Below are positions 8,142-17,022 of a stretch of DNA of 49,544 nucleotides, piece by piece (the stretch's first letter is position 1; each line of letters opens with the position of its first letter). Source of the DNA: Streptomyces lycii (lineage in GTDB: Bacteria; Actinomycetota; Actinomycetes; Streptomycetales; Streptomycetaceae). The notes beneath the pieces are model-generated. The model had not been told where the DNA came from. It saw only the letters and a program-made list of their open reading frames with translations, and did no database searches. The stretch spans positions 1 through 49,544 of the forward strand of contig NZ_WHPN01000359.1 of NCBI RefSeq assembly GCF_009735685.1, given 5' to 3'. Position numbers and translations under genes: made by a program.

Positions 8142-9728
8142 GGTGCCTCAGTTCTTATGACCACCTGGTGCAGAGCCGGGCGGGCCTGGGATGTCGGCGA
8201 CGCCTGGCACGTATTCCGCGTGGTCGGACTCCTTTACAGGTCAGGCATGAGCGACGGACGGTGCCCCTGTTGCAGGGCCGTGAACGATCGCTTCGCCTCG
8301 AACGTGGGCCTGTGGTGATCCAGACGTCCTGTCCACTCCCCGCAGGCATCACGACAACAGCCTTGGGCCACGTCGGGGTCTGGGACGTCCATGGCAGCAT
8401 AGCCTCGTGCCCGCCCCCCGGCAGCCGTTCCCCGGCCACAGTCGTCCACCAACCCCGCGGCGCCCTGTTCCGGCGTCGGCGCACACAGGAATCCGCGGAC
8501 CCCCGGGTATACCGTGCGGCTGATCGGGACCGGCAACCGGAGAACGGCGACGGGCGGCTGTTCTTCGCCGGTCGGCGTCCGTTTCAGGGAAGGCCCAGCC
8601 AGGACCGCAGAGCCGCCGTCCGTGCCACGGCTCCACGAGCGGCGGCGGGGCTTCTCCACCGACTGCATGATGTACGGCATCAGGCGTACTGGCCGGTGTG
8701 GCCCGGAGTTGGGCGTTCCGGGGCTCCTCACGCCTGAGGGCCATGCTCCCGGCGGCCCCGGCGGGACCGGTTGCAGCGGCGGCCCCGCCGGGCTCGATGA
8801 TCACGGCAGCCCCGGTACTCGCGGTACTCGGAAGTGTCGCTCTTCCCCCGGTCCTCCGGACTGCCTCGTCGTGGCGCACGAAGACGAAGACGAGGACGGG
8901 CCCAGCCACCCACCAGAGCGAACCGGGGAAGCCCGGGCCGAACAATGCCGGGGTGAGGGGAAGCAGATGAACGAACACGGCGGGCCTTCCCGGAGCAGAG
9001 CAGAATATCGCTGCCGGGGGCCGGGGCCGCGTTCAGCAGCATAGCTCTCCATGGACGTTGCGTACAGGCCCCGTGAAAACGCTTAATGCCGCAGCCCGTT
9101 CACGAGACGGGAGGACGGCCGGCCCTCGACGCGGCCCCGATCCCCTGGCAGTGAAGCGAATCGACCGGCTCCTTTCCGGACATATCCGGCATCAGCGTGC
9201 GGACTCCACCCGCACGAGCGGGGCCGTTCCCGGACTTTTCCGGCTGGCTCCGACGGCACCTTGACAGAAGCTCCCACCAGGCATTCACTGACCACGACGG
9301 CGCAAGGCTGTGGTGCTCCGGAACCTCCGGACCAAGCCTTCATTTTCGCTTCGCCCTGACCCCGCGGAACGCAGGACATGTCCCTGTGACCGTGTGGAGG
9401 CAGTATTGCTGCTCTGGTGTTCTGTTATTGCTGACCCTGGTGGTGTTCGAGCCGGGCTTCACTGTGAACACCCGCTGACGGCCGTCGGAGTCACGCCTGC
9501 CGTCCGGGCCGTCGCCATGGCGATGCGCGGCCCCCGGAGCGGCGGGCGCCGCAGCAACCGAGGCCACGGGTGAGCCGCGCCGGTCTCCCGCACGCCAATC
9601 AGCAGACCACTGTGCCGACGCCTGTCGCCGGCCTCGTCTTCGACCGCGCCACAAAGCCTGAGCAGCAGTCCTCGAGCAGGCCGGCACGGCCCGTCCGCCA
9701 TCACGCACCCAACTCGCAAGGCGTAGAG
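8142..9728. other. Long region without a convincing gene
   Basis: About 1.6 kb lies between the STAS gene (-) and the sigma factor gene (+). Open frames on both strands have poor codon logic and no family motifs; the only hint of protein is a hydrophobic stretch described separately (8349-8978). The section around 9380-9480 is visibly more AT-rich than its surroundings. TTGACA at 9261-9266 followed 17 bases later by TTCACT could be a distant promoter for the sigma gene, but the -10 is poor. I found no clear SigB-type GTTT/GGGTAT promoter. Confidence 0.5.
8349..8978 (-). pseudogene. Possible remnant of a small membrane protein
   Basis: A GTG-started frame on the minus strand begins with a strongly hydrophobic stretch, VFVHLLPLTPALFGPGFPG, then SLWWVAGPVLVFVFVRHDEAVRR. 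This looks like two short membrane segments of a small actinobacterial membrane protein. After residue ~45 it turns into alanine/glycine and then arginine-rich low complexity of the kind seen in non-coding frames. No ribosome site is clear. It may be a truncated gene or chance hydrophobicity. Confidence 0.2.
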
Positions 9729-10613
9729 GTGACGACATCCATGCATGATGCAGGTACGTCAGTACAGCACGGAAAAGGGACACCATCCTCCGGTCACCAC
9801 AACGGCCTGCCGTGGATCGAGGATACGAGGAAGGTCGTGCCCGGGGACGCACGGGCTCTGTCGAACGTGTTCTTCGACCGGCTCCAGGTCCTCGACGAGG
9901 GCACCCGCGAGCACCAGTACGCCCGGAACACGCTCATAGAGATGAACATCTCCCTGGTCCGGTTCGCGGCGAGGCGCTTCCGCAACCGCGGCTCCGGCGA
10001 CATGGAGGACATCGTCCAGGTCGGCACGATCGGCCTGATCAAAGCCATCGACCGCTTCGACCTTTCTCGCGAGGTCAAGTTCAGTTCCTTCGCCGTACCT
10101 TACATCATCGGCGAAATCAAACGCTCTTTCCGCGACACCAGTTGGGCCGTCCACGTCCCCCGTCGCATGCAGGAAATGCGTGTCGATCTCGCCAGGGCGA
10201 AGGAAAGCCTCTGCCTCACACTCGGCAGGGATCCGACGGTCGGCGAACTGGCCGGGCATCTGGAGATCACCGCGGATCTGGTCAGGGAGGGGCTCATCGC
10301 CGCCCATGCCTACAGTGCGGACTCGCTGGACGTCCATCCGACGTCCGGGGACGAGGTTCCCAACGCCCGTGCTCTCGCCGACACCATGGGCGAGCCCGAC
10401 CCCCGCATTTCGGTCATCGACAACCTTCGCTCGCTCGCTCCGCTCCTCGGCGAACTCGATCCACGGGAACGCCGCATCATTGATCTGCGCTTCGGCCAGG
10501 ACATGACCCAAGCTCAGATAGGCAACGTCCTCGGCCTTTCCCAGATGCACATCTCCCGCCTCCTCTCCCGAATCCTGTCCGAGCTCCGCCGCGGCATGCT
10601 CGCCGATTCCTGA
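9729..10613 (+). CDS. RNA polymerase sigma factor, SigB/SigF/SigG family
   Basis: The 294-residue protein starts at GTG 9729 (AAGG eight bases upstream; ATG 9741 is an alternative). Region 2 is clear: NISLVRFAARRFRNRGSGD, then DIVQVGTIGLIKAIDRFD and FSSFAVPYIIGEIKRSFRD, the core-binding and -10 recognition helices. Region 3 follows (LARAKESLCLTLGRDPTVGEL). Region 4 ends the protein (LDPRERRIIDLRFGQDMTQAQ, IGNVLGLSQMHISRLLSRIL), the -35 recognition helix-turn-helix. These features define the stress/sporulation sigma group of Streptomyces. The ~45-residue N-terminal extension is low complexity. The STAS antagonist on the other side of the 1.6-kb gap is a plausible regulator; the matching anti-sigma kinase must lie elsewhere. 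Confidence 0.94.
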   Translation: MTTSMHDAGTSVQHGKGTPSSGHHNGLPWIEDTRKVVPGDARALSNVFFDRLQVLDEGTREHQYARNTLIEMNISLVRFAARRFRNRGSGDMEDIVQVGTIGLIKAIDRFDLSREVKFSSFAVPYIIGEIKRSFRDTSWAVHVPRRMQEMRVDLARAKESLCLTLGRDPTVGELAGHLEITADLVREGLIAAHAYSADSLDVHPTSGDEVPNARALADTMGEPDPRISVIDNLRSLAPLLGELDPRERRIIDLRFGQDMTQAQIGNVLGLSQMHISRLLSRILSELRRGMLADS

Positions 10614-10928
10614 AAGCGGAACGAAGTGCACAGCGGTGGTGCCTCGAGACGCTGCTCCCCAGGCGTCGTCGAGTGCCCGGTCACCGCGGTCCTGTACGGC
10701 ATCAGGGCGCGCCACCGAGCGGACGCCGCGTGGTGAGGCCCTGGAGGGCCGCGAGCCGCCCGGCGTCCGCGCGTGATGGCACCTGGTGGAGGGCAAGAAG
10801 TTCGCGCAGCAGCTGGTACGTGGACGCCCGGGTCCTCGCCGGCGTCAAGGCGTTCGAGGAGTTGGGCGGGCTCGTACCGGAGCCGGGGTGGGCGCGGGCG
10901 GACCGCCGCGGACGCCGCGGTCGTCCCC
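10614..10928. other. Convergent intergenic region, no gene seen
   Basis: A 315-base gap separates the sigma gene (+) from the WD40 gene (-). Open frames here are extensions or shadows of neighbours. The only structure is a hairpin beside the WD40 stop, listed separately. Confidence 0.5.
10901..10922 (-). terminator. Possible terminator of the lipase/caspase-NACHT/WD40 operon
   Basis: The inverted arms GACCGC and GCGGTC flank a GC-rich loop that also contains the direct pair CCGCGG-ACG-CCGCGG. It lies 7 bases beyond the WD40 stop. There is no T-run, as is common in Streptomyces. Confidence 0.35.
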
Positions 10929-13400
10929 TCAGCTCTCCAGGGCGATCAGTCCGTCCCGCGTCCCGATGACGAGCAAGCCATCCATGGTCAGGAGGGCGTT
11001 GATCGGAGCGCCGACAGGGAGCGCGTGCACGAGTCCGCCCGTCCTCGGCTCCCAGAGGCGCAGCACTCCGTCCCGGCCGCCGGTCGCCACGACCGGCCGT
11101 CCTTCGCGCGTGAGACATCCGGTGACGGCGAGCCGATGCCTGCCGGAGGACAGGGAGAGGTCGGACGGTTCTGCGGCGGGCTGTGAACCCACGGCCAGCC
11201 TGGCGCGCACCCGGCTCTTGAGGGTGGTGTCCTCGGGGGACGGGTCCACCAGACAGGTGATCTCATCGCCCGTTACGGCCAGCAGCGGGTGAGCGCCGGG
11301 CCAGGTCACCGGTGTGACAGTGGTGCGGTGGTCGAGTTTGCGGCGCCAGTCGAGGATGCGGGCGCCGGTCGTGGGGTCCCAGAGCCTGATGCCTTCTTCG
11401 GAGCTGCCGAACAGCACCGTCCGTCCGTCCGGGAGGCTCAGCGCTCCGGCATCCAGCGGGTGGGCGCCCATGCCGAATCCCGATGTGCCCAGGCTCCGTC
11501 CCGAAGCCGGATCCCACAGCCAGAGACTCGAGCCGTCCCTGACGACCGCCGCGGTACGCCTGCGCCCGTCGCGCCACGGCACCGTGGCCACGACCGTCGG
11601 ATAGGCGATCAGATGCATCCTCCGGAACGGATTGCGGCTCCGCATGGTGCGTACGACCCGGTGGGATTCGGGATCCCACAACCGGATGGGACGCTTCCCG
11701 TCTCCCAGCGCGAGCAGCGTCGGCCCGTCCGGCATCGGCACGGCGACCGGCCGGCCGGCGGAGTCCTCGAGGGGCTGAGCCATGGGCAGTCCGCTGGAGG
11801 CCTCCCACAGTTGGAGGGTGTTGTCGCTGTCGACGGACGCGAGGAGCGGCCTGCTCTGCCGGATGGCGCCCGGCCGGACAGGCATCGAGACCAGCTGGTC
11901 CACGGGACCGGCCAGCGGGTCCTCGATGTGGCCGGCTGACTCGGGATCCCAGAGCTGGACGGTGCCGTCCTCGCCGCCGCCCGCCACGAAGGCCCGCCCG
12001 TCGGCGATGTGGAGGCTGGTGAGTGCGCGCACGCCGCTGTTGTGGGCGGACATCGGCGCCCCGACGGGCGTGCCGGTCGTGGGGTCCCAGGCCCGCACCG
12101 TGCGGTCGCCGCCGACCGTGACCAGTGCGGTGCGGTTGTGCCTGAGGCGCACGGTGGACGCCCCCACCACGTCGGCGCCGTTGCCGTGCAGCCACTCGCC
12201 GACCTGTGTGGGGCCCTCCGGGTCGAAGAGCCGCACCACACCGCCGCCGCCCGCGGTGGCCAGGGCCTGGCGTCCGTCGCGCAGTTGCACCGTGGTCAGG
12301 GCCGTGAGCGTGCCGCTGTACCCGGTGAGGAGTTTCCACACCAGCTCGCCGGTGGCGATGTCCCACGCCCAGAGGCGGCCGTACATGAAATCGGTGGAGC
12401 CGTCGATCGAATCCAGGACCCGGGACGTGCCTCCGGCGACGAGCAGCGCCCGCCCGTCGGGCAGGGTCACCGGCGCCAGGACCCCGTCGAGGCTCTCCGC
12501 ACCGTCGGTGATCGCCTGGGCCACCGTGAGCGACTCGGGCCCGATGAGTTCCGGACCGACAGGTTCACCGGTGAACGGGTCCCACAACCGGACGTTGTGG
12601 GTGTCACAGACCGCGATGAGCGAGCGGCCGCCGGGCTGACTCACCGCCTTCCAGGCAGGGGCACGGAATGTGCGTTCCCCGGGTGCGGCACCGGGGTCGA
12701 GTACGGACGCGCCGACCGTCGACCGGGCGACCGGGTCCCACAGGTGGACGGTCCGGCCGGTCCCGGCGGCCAGCAGAATCTCCCCGCCGGGTCCCGCGAC
12801 GGTCTCCAGGGTGTGCACAGGACGGTCGTACGCCAGTTCCTCGACGGGAGGCATGGCGGCGTCCAGCACCGATTCCGAGTCCCACAGCCGCACCCTTCCG
12901 TCGTGCGTCCCGACGGCGAGAAGCTGCCGCCCGTCCGGCAGCGAGAACGCGCGCAGCGCCTCCACCGGGCTCGCACGGTCGGTGAGGATCGCCGGGAGAA
13001 GGTCGCGGCGCAGCCTGGTCCACCGCACGGACCAGGTGGCGTCGCCGCGCCGCGTTCCGGCCGCGGGCGCGGCGCCGACGAAGCGTGCGGTGGTGAGGGC
13101 GCGCACGGTCTCCCGGTCCTCGGGGGCCACCGACGCGAGCAGGTCGCGGGCCACGAGCGTGGCGGTGACGGGGTCCGGGAGGCCGGTGCGTCCGTAGCCG
13201 AGGCGCAGCGCCTCCGCCGCGACGGCCCGGGGGTCCAGGTGATCGAGTACGTGCGGGGCGTCGGCGAGTTCCTGCCAGGCGCCGGCTTCGGCGACGTGTC
13301 CGGCGAGATGGTGCGCGATGTACGGGTTGGGGGTCTCTGTCGCGGCGGCCATGAGGCCTTGGGCGATCCTGCGGTGTCGTTCCGAGAGGGGCCGTGTCAT
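10929..13400 (-). CDS. WD40 double beta-propeller protein (sensor half of a split STAND protein)
   Basis: The 823-residue protein starts at ATG 13400, overlapping the stop of the NACHT gene by four bases. Residues 1-110 are helical (NPYIAHHLAGHVAEAGAWQEL, DPRAVAAEALRLGYGR) and match the linker that joins the NTPase to the WD40 part in single-chain STAND proteins. From about residue 140 to the end come WD40 blades marked by VRLWD, VHLWD, LWAWD, VRLFD, VRAWD, VQLWD, LQLWE, IRLWD, LWLWD, ITCLVD and LRLWE. I count about 14, enough for two seven-blade propellers. Such repeats usually hold a STAND ATPase inactive until a ligand binds. There is no catalytic domain or signal peptide. The longer frame up to 14159 is an arginine-rich shadow of the upstream gene. 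Confidence 0.93.
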   Translation of the reverse strand: MTRPLSERHRRIAQGLMAAATETPNPYIAHHLAGHVAEAGAWQELADAPHVLDHLDPRAVAAEALRLGYGRTGLPDPVTATLVARDLLASVAPEDRETVRALTTARFVGAAPAAGTRRGDATWSVRWTRLRRDLLPAILTDRASPVEALRAFSLPDGRQLLAVGTHDGRVRLWDSESVLDAAMPPVEELAYDRPVHTLETVAGPGGEILLAAGTGRTVHLWDPVARSTVGASVLDPGAAPGERTFRAPAWKAVSQPGGRSLIAVCDTHNVRLWDPFTGEPVGPELIGPESLTVAQAITDGAESLDGVLAPVTLPDGRALLVAGGTSRVLDSIDGSTDFMYGRLWAWDIATGELVWKLLTGYSGTLTALTTVQLRDGRQALATAGGGGVVRLFDPEGPTQVGEWLHGNGADVVGASTVRLRHNRTALVTVGGDRTVRAWDPTTGTPVGAPMSAHNSGVRALTSLHIADGRAFVAGGGEDGTVQLWDPESAGHIEDPLAGPVDQLVSMPVRPGAIRQSRPLLASVDSDNTLQLWEASSGLPMAQPLEDSAGRPVAVPMPDGPTLLALGDGKRPIRLWDPESHRVVRTMRSRNPFRRMHLIAYPTVVATVPWRDGRRRTAAVVRDGSSLWLWDPASGRSLGTSGFGMGAHPLDAGALSLPDGRTVLFGSSEEGIRLWDPTTGARILDWRRKLDHRTTVTPVTWPGAHPLLAVTGDEITCLVDPSPEDTTLKSRVRARLAVGSQPAAEPSDLSLSSGRHRLAVTGCLTREGRPVVATGGRDGVLRLWEPRTGGLVHALPVGAPINALLTMDGLLVIGTRDGLIALES

Positions 13401-15352
13401 CTCGTCTGCCCTTGCGGCGGGGTGAGGAAGTGTTCCTGGAACGTGCGGTGTGCGAGCCGGTAGACGCTCTGCTCGTGTTCGGAATCGAGCATGACGTACG
13501 GGGCGGCGGCCTCGAGGAGCTGGTCGATGTCGAGGTCGGTGACCGGAACGCCGTCGGAGAGCGCGCCCGCGGCGATGGCCCAGATGCGGTCGGCCCGGGG
13601 CAGGCCGCGCCCGCGGGCGAGGGCGAGTGCCTCCAGCAGCGGTCCGGCGGCCGCGGATCGGCGGGCGAGGCGGTCCACCGCCGCGGCGAACAGCGCGCGG
13701 TGATCGCGCCGGAGCAGCTCGGCGAGCGCATCGGCGCCTTCGGGCGTCACGAGTTCCGGGTCGGCGACGATCTCGTGGACGGCGAGCCGGGCGTACAGGA
13801 AATGCCGGTCGTACGCCTGGATCCGGCGAGCGGCGGCGTCGACGGCTGCCGGGTCGGCGCCGGGCAGGGCGTGGCCGAGCCGCAGTCGCACATACTCTCC
13901 GAGCGCGCCGGGGTCGCGCGGCACGACGACGAGGTGTGCCGCTCCCAACGCGTCGAGGAGGTTGCGGTCGTCGGTCTCCGGCTGGTCGGGGCCTTCCCTG
14001 GTCGAGGCGCGGGTGCCGACCACCACGCGCACACGCGGCAGCTCGGCGAGCCGGGTCAGGAGTGATCCGGCGACGTCGAGGGGCTCCTGGGCCTCGTCGA
14101 GCGCGTCGACGAGAAGCGTGAACGGCTCCGCCCTCTTGCCCAGCCGGTCCAGGAGCCACTCGATGTCCTGCGCAGTGGACCCGGTCCCGGGCCGCTTTCC
14201 CAGATCCGCGGCCCGTGCGAGCCGGCCGACGAGTTCGCTCATCGAAGCGCCGGTCAGATGGATCACGGCGTCGAAGACACGGTCCGGCGGGCGCTCGTCG
14301 GCCGGCAGTTCGCGCAAGTGACCGCTTTGGACGAGCAGTTTGCGCAGGCCGGGGTGGGCGTGGACGAGTACGTTGCCGAGCAGCGCGGACTTTCCGGCGC
14401 CGGCGCGCCCGGTGACGACGAGCATGCCGGTCGGCTCGGCGCGCAGCCAGCGGGCGATTTCGGCCCGTTCCCGGTCGCGGCCGACGAAGTACCAGGCCAG
14501 TTCACCCTGTTCGGCGCCTTGTGCCTTGGGAATGAAGTGGCTGCGTTCGTCGGGGGTGAGGCCGGTGAGGAAGGTCTGGAGTTCGGCGTAGACGTCCAGG
14601 GGGGTGGTGATGCCGTACGGCAGAAGACGCGGCCGGGGCAGCGGGGGCGCCAGATGGAGGTCGAAGGCGTCGGCGTGGATGCTGCCGACCTGCATCCTGT
14701 CGTGCAGGCGCAGCATCAGGTCGGCAAGGCGGATCGTCTCGTCGTTGTCGGTGTACGACGCGAGCGCCCCGGAGAGCGCGTCGGCGAACTCGCCCAGATG
14801 GCCGGCCCCGTAGCCGCCGACGCCGACGATCGCCAGGCGCCGCGGCTTGTCCCCGCTGAGCAGGCGCACGGCGACCAGATCGGCGAACCGCTCCGCCCCG
14901 CACGCCTCGATGACCACGACCGTCCAGGCGTACGGATCGGCGATCCGGCGCGCCCACTCGGCGTCGATGAACGCGGCGAGGGATTCGGGCAGCAGGCCGC
15001 GTGTACGCATCGAACCGGGCGTCTCGTGTACGGCGAGCCAGGCGCCGTCGGGTGCTGCTTCGCCGTGCCCGGCCCAGTACAGGACGGAACTCCTCGGCGC
15101 GGGCGGGCCGGCCCACTGCTCGAGGCGTTCCTCCACCGCGGACCTGTTGCGTGCGGTGTCCGGCAGCAGCCAGGGCTCGGCCCGGCCGCCCAGTTCGGCG
15201 AGCAGTTCCGCGACACGGGCGGCGGCCTCGTCGGCCTCGAGGGGGGCGTGGTGGCGGTAGCGGCCGATCGGGAGGCATACGACCGGGAAACCGGCCCGGT
15301 CCCGGCCGTCGTTGTGTGAGGACTTCGCGTTGAACACCGTCGTGTCCGTCAT
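13397..15352 (-). CDS. Caspase-like protease fused to NACHT/STAND ATPase
   Basis: The 651-residue cytoplasmic protein starts at ATG 15352, overlapping the lipase stop by four bases. Residues ~20-235 form a caspase/peptidase C14-like domain: strand PVVCLPIG, a probable catalytic His96 in VLYWAGHGE, and a probable catalytic Cys151 in VVVIEACGAERF. An NTPase module follows from ~288: FVGRDRERAEIARWL, Walker A GRAGAGKS (315-322), Walker B LLVDALDE (413-420), and the sensor-like strand RVRVVVGTR. A winged-helix-like end carries YRLAHRTFQEHFL (631-643), typical of NACHT proteins. The likely mechanism is ligand-induced oligomerisation that activates the protease, by analogy with metazoan NLR/apoptosome proteins and bacterial STAND defence proteins. 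The WD40 sensor usually fused at this C-terminus is the next gene. Confidence 0.93.
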   Translation of the reverse strand: MTDTTVFNAKSSHNDGRDRAGFPVVCLPIGRYRHHAPLEADEAAARVAELLAELGGRAEPWLLPDTARNRSAVEERLEQWAGPPAPRSSVLYWAGHGEAAPDGAWLAVHETPGSMRTRGLLPESLAAFIDAEWARRIADPYAWTVVVIEACGAERFADLVAVRLLSGDKPRRLAIVGVGGYGAGHLGEFADALSGALASYTDNDETIRLADLMLRLHDRMQVGSIHADAFDLHLAPPLPRPRLLPYGITTPLDVYAELQTFLTGLTPDERSHFIPKAQGAEQGELAWYFVGRDRERAEIARWLRAEPTGMLVVTGRAGAGKSALLGNVLVHAHPGLRKLLVQSGHLRELPADERPPDRVFDAVIHLTGASMSELVGRLARAADLGKRPGTGSTAQDIEWLLDRLGKRAEPFTLLVDALDEAQEPLDVAGSLLTRLAELPRVRVVVGTRASTREGPDQPETDDRNLLDALGAAHLVVVPRDPGALGEYVRLRLGHALPGADPAAVDAAARRIQAYDRHFLYARLAVHEIVADPELVTPEGADALAELLRRDHRALFAAAVDRLARRSAAAGPLLEALALARGRGLPRADRIWAIAAGALSDGVPVTDLDIDQLLEAAAPYVMLDSEHEQSVYRLAHRTFQEHFLTPPQGQTR

Positions 15353-16731
15353 CTGTCTGCCAGATCCTCCGCTCGGGCGGCAAGGACGAGCTGGGTGACC
15401 GGGGAGAAACCTCCGGCCTTGGCCTCGAGCCGGTACAGGCCCGGGGCGGGCACGGTGATCCGCGCGGTCAGACCGGTGCCGCGCGGCAGGAGCCGGGGAC
15501 GGCTCAGCACTTGGGGTGTCTGCGCGCCGGTCACGCGCAGGGATACGGACGCGGGGTCGCTCTGCGGACCGACGGCGACGTCGAAAGGCTCCCCGGCGGC
15601 GACCACGTCGGGCGCCTCGAGCGCGATGGCGGCGGCGCCGAGGGGCGGGCCGAGCCGGCGCTCCGTCAGGATCGCGCGTACGTGTGCGAGCGTCTCCGTG
15701 GTCTGGGATATCGCGCCGTGGGTCTGCGGAAGGTGAACCGGTTCCGCGCCGCCGAGCCAGGCCGAATCCCGGTAGACGGTGCCGTCGCCGCGACGGTCGA
15801 CACGGTTCAGCGTGCCGTCGTCGCCGTCCTCGCACACGTACTCCCGGCCCTCGGCGGTGCCGTCACGGAAGACGAGGGACTGTGCCGTGCGCTGCTCGAC
15901 GCCGACGAGGGGTCTGGTGTACGGGCCGGCCGTCGCCCCCAGGAGACGTTCGCGGGCGGCGAGGGCGGACACGGCGAGTTCGCTGTCCGCGCCGATACCG
16001 GAGATGTCGCCCGCGGCCAGCCGGCGCGCGGACGCGCCCTCGTCCACACAACGGTAGCTGGGGAGCAGGTCGTACAGACCCGGCAGCGTCGTCGCCAGGT
16101 CGCGCAGCCGCCGGCGCGGCAGCGGTAGGGGCGCTCCGCGCCCGGTGCTGAGGATCTGAACGGCCTTGGCCGACCCGTGGTACGGCGTACCGAGCGTGAT
16201 CACGGTGCGCACCTCCGCCGCCCCGCCGAGCACATGCGTGAAGTACCGCGCGACGAGTCCCCCCATGGAGTGCGCGACCAGCACCAGCCGCGCCTGCCGG
16301 CTGCCGCCGGGATGCGCACGCCAGGCGTTGAGGTGCCTCTCGGCCGCGACCGCGAGCCGCTTCGCATTGTGTTCGACCGGCAGGCGCCAGTCGTAGGGGA
16401 ACTCCGCCACGGCATCCGCGTGCGCCGTCACCCGCCGGATCCCGGCGACCAGCGGCGTATAGGGCTCGAAGCCGCGCAGCAGGGGCGCGAAGGCGGGGAA
16501 CCGCAGAAGGCGTGTCGCCACGATGCGGCCCGTTCGCCCCTGCCGCTCCTCGTCGGTGACGCGCAGGCCGGCCAGCGACGTCCCCGTCGTCCACGCGCGG
16601 GCGTACCACCGCGCGTCTCCCAGGCCCCACAACACACGGCCCGACTCGGCGTCCGCCAACTCGCTGCCCATGATGCCGGGCAGCACCATCACCGCGTCCC
16701 GGCAGGCCTCGGACGTTCCGGTCAGCCCCAT
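15349..16731 (-). CDS. LCAT-like alpha/beta hydrolase (lipase/acyltransferase) with C-terminal beta-sandwich
   Basis: The 460-residue protein starts at ATG 16731 behind GGGGGAGG. Residues 13-345 resemble the lecithin:cholesterol acyltransferase family: VMVLPGIMGSELAD (14-27), FPYDWRLP (111-118), the nucleophile elbow LVAHSMGGLVARYF with Ser155, and THGAISQTTE near His338 as the probable catalytic His; an acidic residue in NRVDRRGDGTVYRD may complete the triad. Residues ~362-451 look like an Ig-like domain (VSLRVTGAQTP, LTARITVPAPGLYRLEAKAGG). No signal peptide is seen, so it should be cytoplasmic, which is odd for a simple secreted lipase and fits an internal membrane-attacking effector. It is the first gene of the operon, and its stop overlaps the caspase-NACHT start. 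Confidence 0.9.
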   Translation of the reverse strand: MGLTGTSEACRDAVMVLPGIMGSELADAESGRVLWGLGDARWYARAWTTGTSLAGLRVTDEERQGRTGRIVATRLLRFPAFAPLLRGFEPYTPLVAGIRRVTAHADAVAEFPYDWRLPVEHNAKRLAVAAERHLNAWRAHPGGSRQARLVLVAHSMGGLVARYFTHVLGGAAEVRTVITLGTPYHGSAKAVQILSTGRGAPLPLPRRRLRDLATTLPGLYDLLPSYRCVDEGASARRLAAGDISGIGADSELAVSALAARERLLGATAGPYTRPLVGVEQRTAQSLVFRDGTAEGREYVCEDGDDGTLNRVDRRGDGTVYRDSAWLGGAEPVHLPQTHGAISQTTETLAHVRAILTERRLGPPLGAAAIALEAPDVVAAGEPFDVAVGPQSDPASVSLRVTGAQTPQVLSRPRLLPRGTGLTARITVPAPGLYRLEAKAGGFSPVTQLVLAARAEDLADR

Positions 16732-16806
16732 GCGTCCTCCCCCCGTGAAGTCGAACAACACACGTTAGCGAAGGTCCACCGGGAAGTATGCCGACCATGC
16801 CGGCCG

Positions 16807-16824
16807 GCCGCTGCTTCCAGCGGC
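16807..16824 (-). terminator. Short hairpin downstream of the P-loop kinase gene
   Basis: Perfect 7-base arms GCCGCTG/CAGCGGC with a four-base loop lie in the 291-base gap between the kinase stop and the lipase start. It could end the SUKH-kinase transcript and insulate the lipase operon. There is no T-run, so this is tentative. Confidence 0.35.
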
Positions 16825-17022
16825 AGCAGCACGACGGCACGGCCGGCAGCTCACCACGCCGGGCACCGCCTCGGGACGCGCTGCGGTGCGCGTTCTTCGA
16901 GGCGACGCCCTGACTGCCCGAAGCAGTGGGACGCGGGTCCCGCGCGCCACCGGCGGGTGAGTGACGGCATCACGCCTTCACGATCCATGGACGTACCGCC
17001 CGGTGATCGCGCGTTCTGGTCG

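Noticed and set aside
8234..9044. Several 100-200-residue frames on both strands in the gene-poor region
   Set aside because: No ribosome sites, motifs or consistent composition; only the hydrophobic start at 8978 (-) was kept, as a low-confidence remnant.
9261..9289. TTGACA-N17-TTCACT as a sigma-gene promoter
   Set aside because: The -10 is poor and it lies more than 430 bases before the start codon; mentioned only as a possibility within the gap entry.
13401..14159. N-terminal extension of the WD40 frame
   Set aside because: The extension is arginine-rich low complexity and lies wholly within the NACHT gene in another frame; ATG 13400 in an ATGA overlap is the better start.
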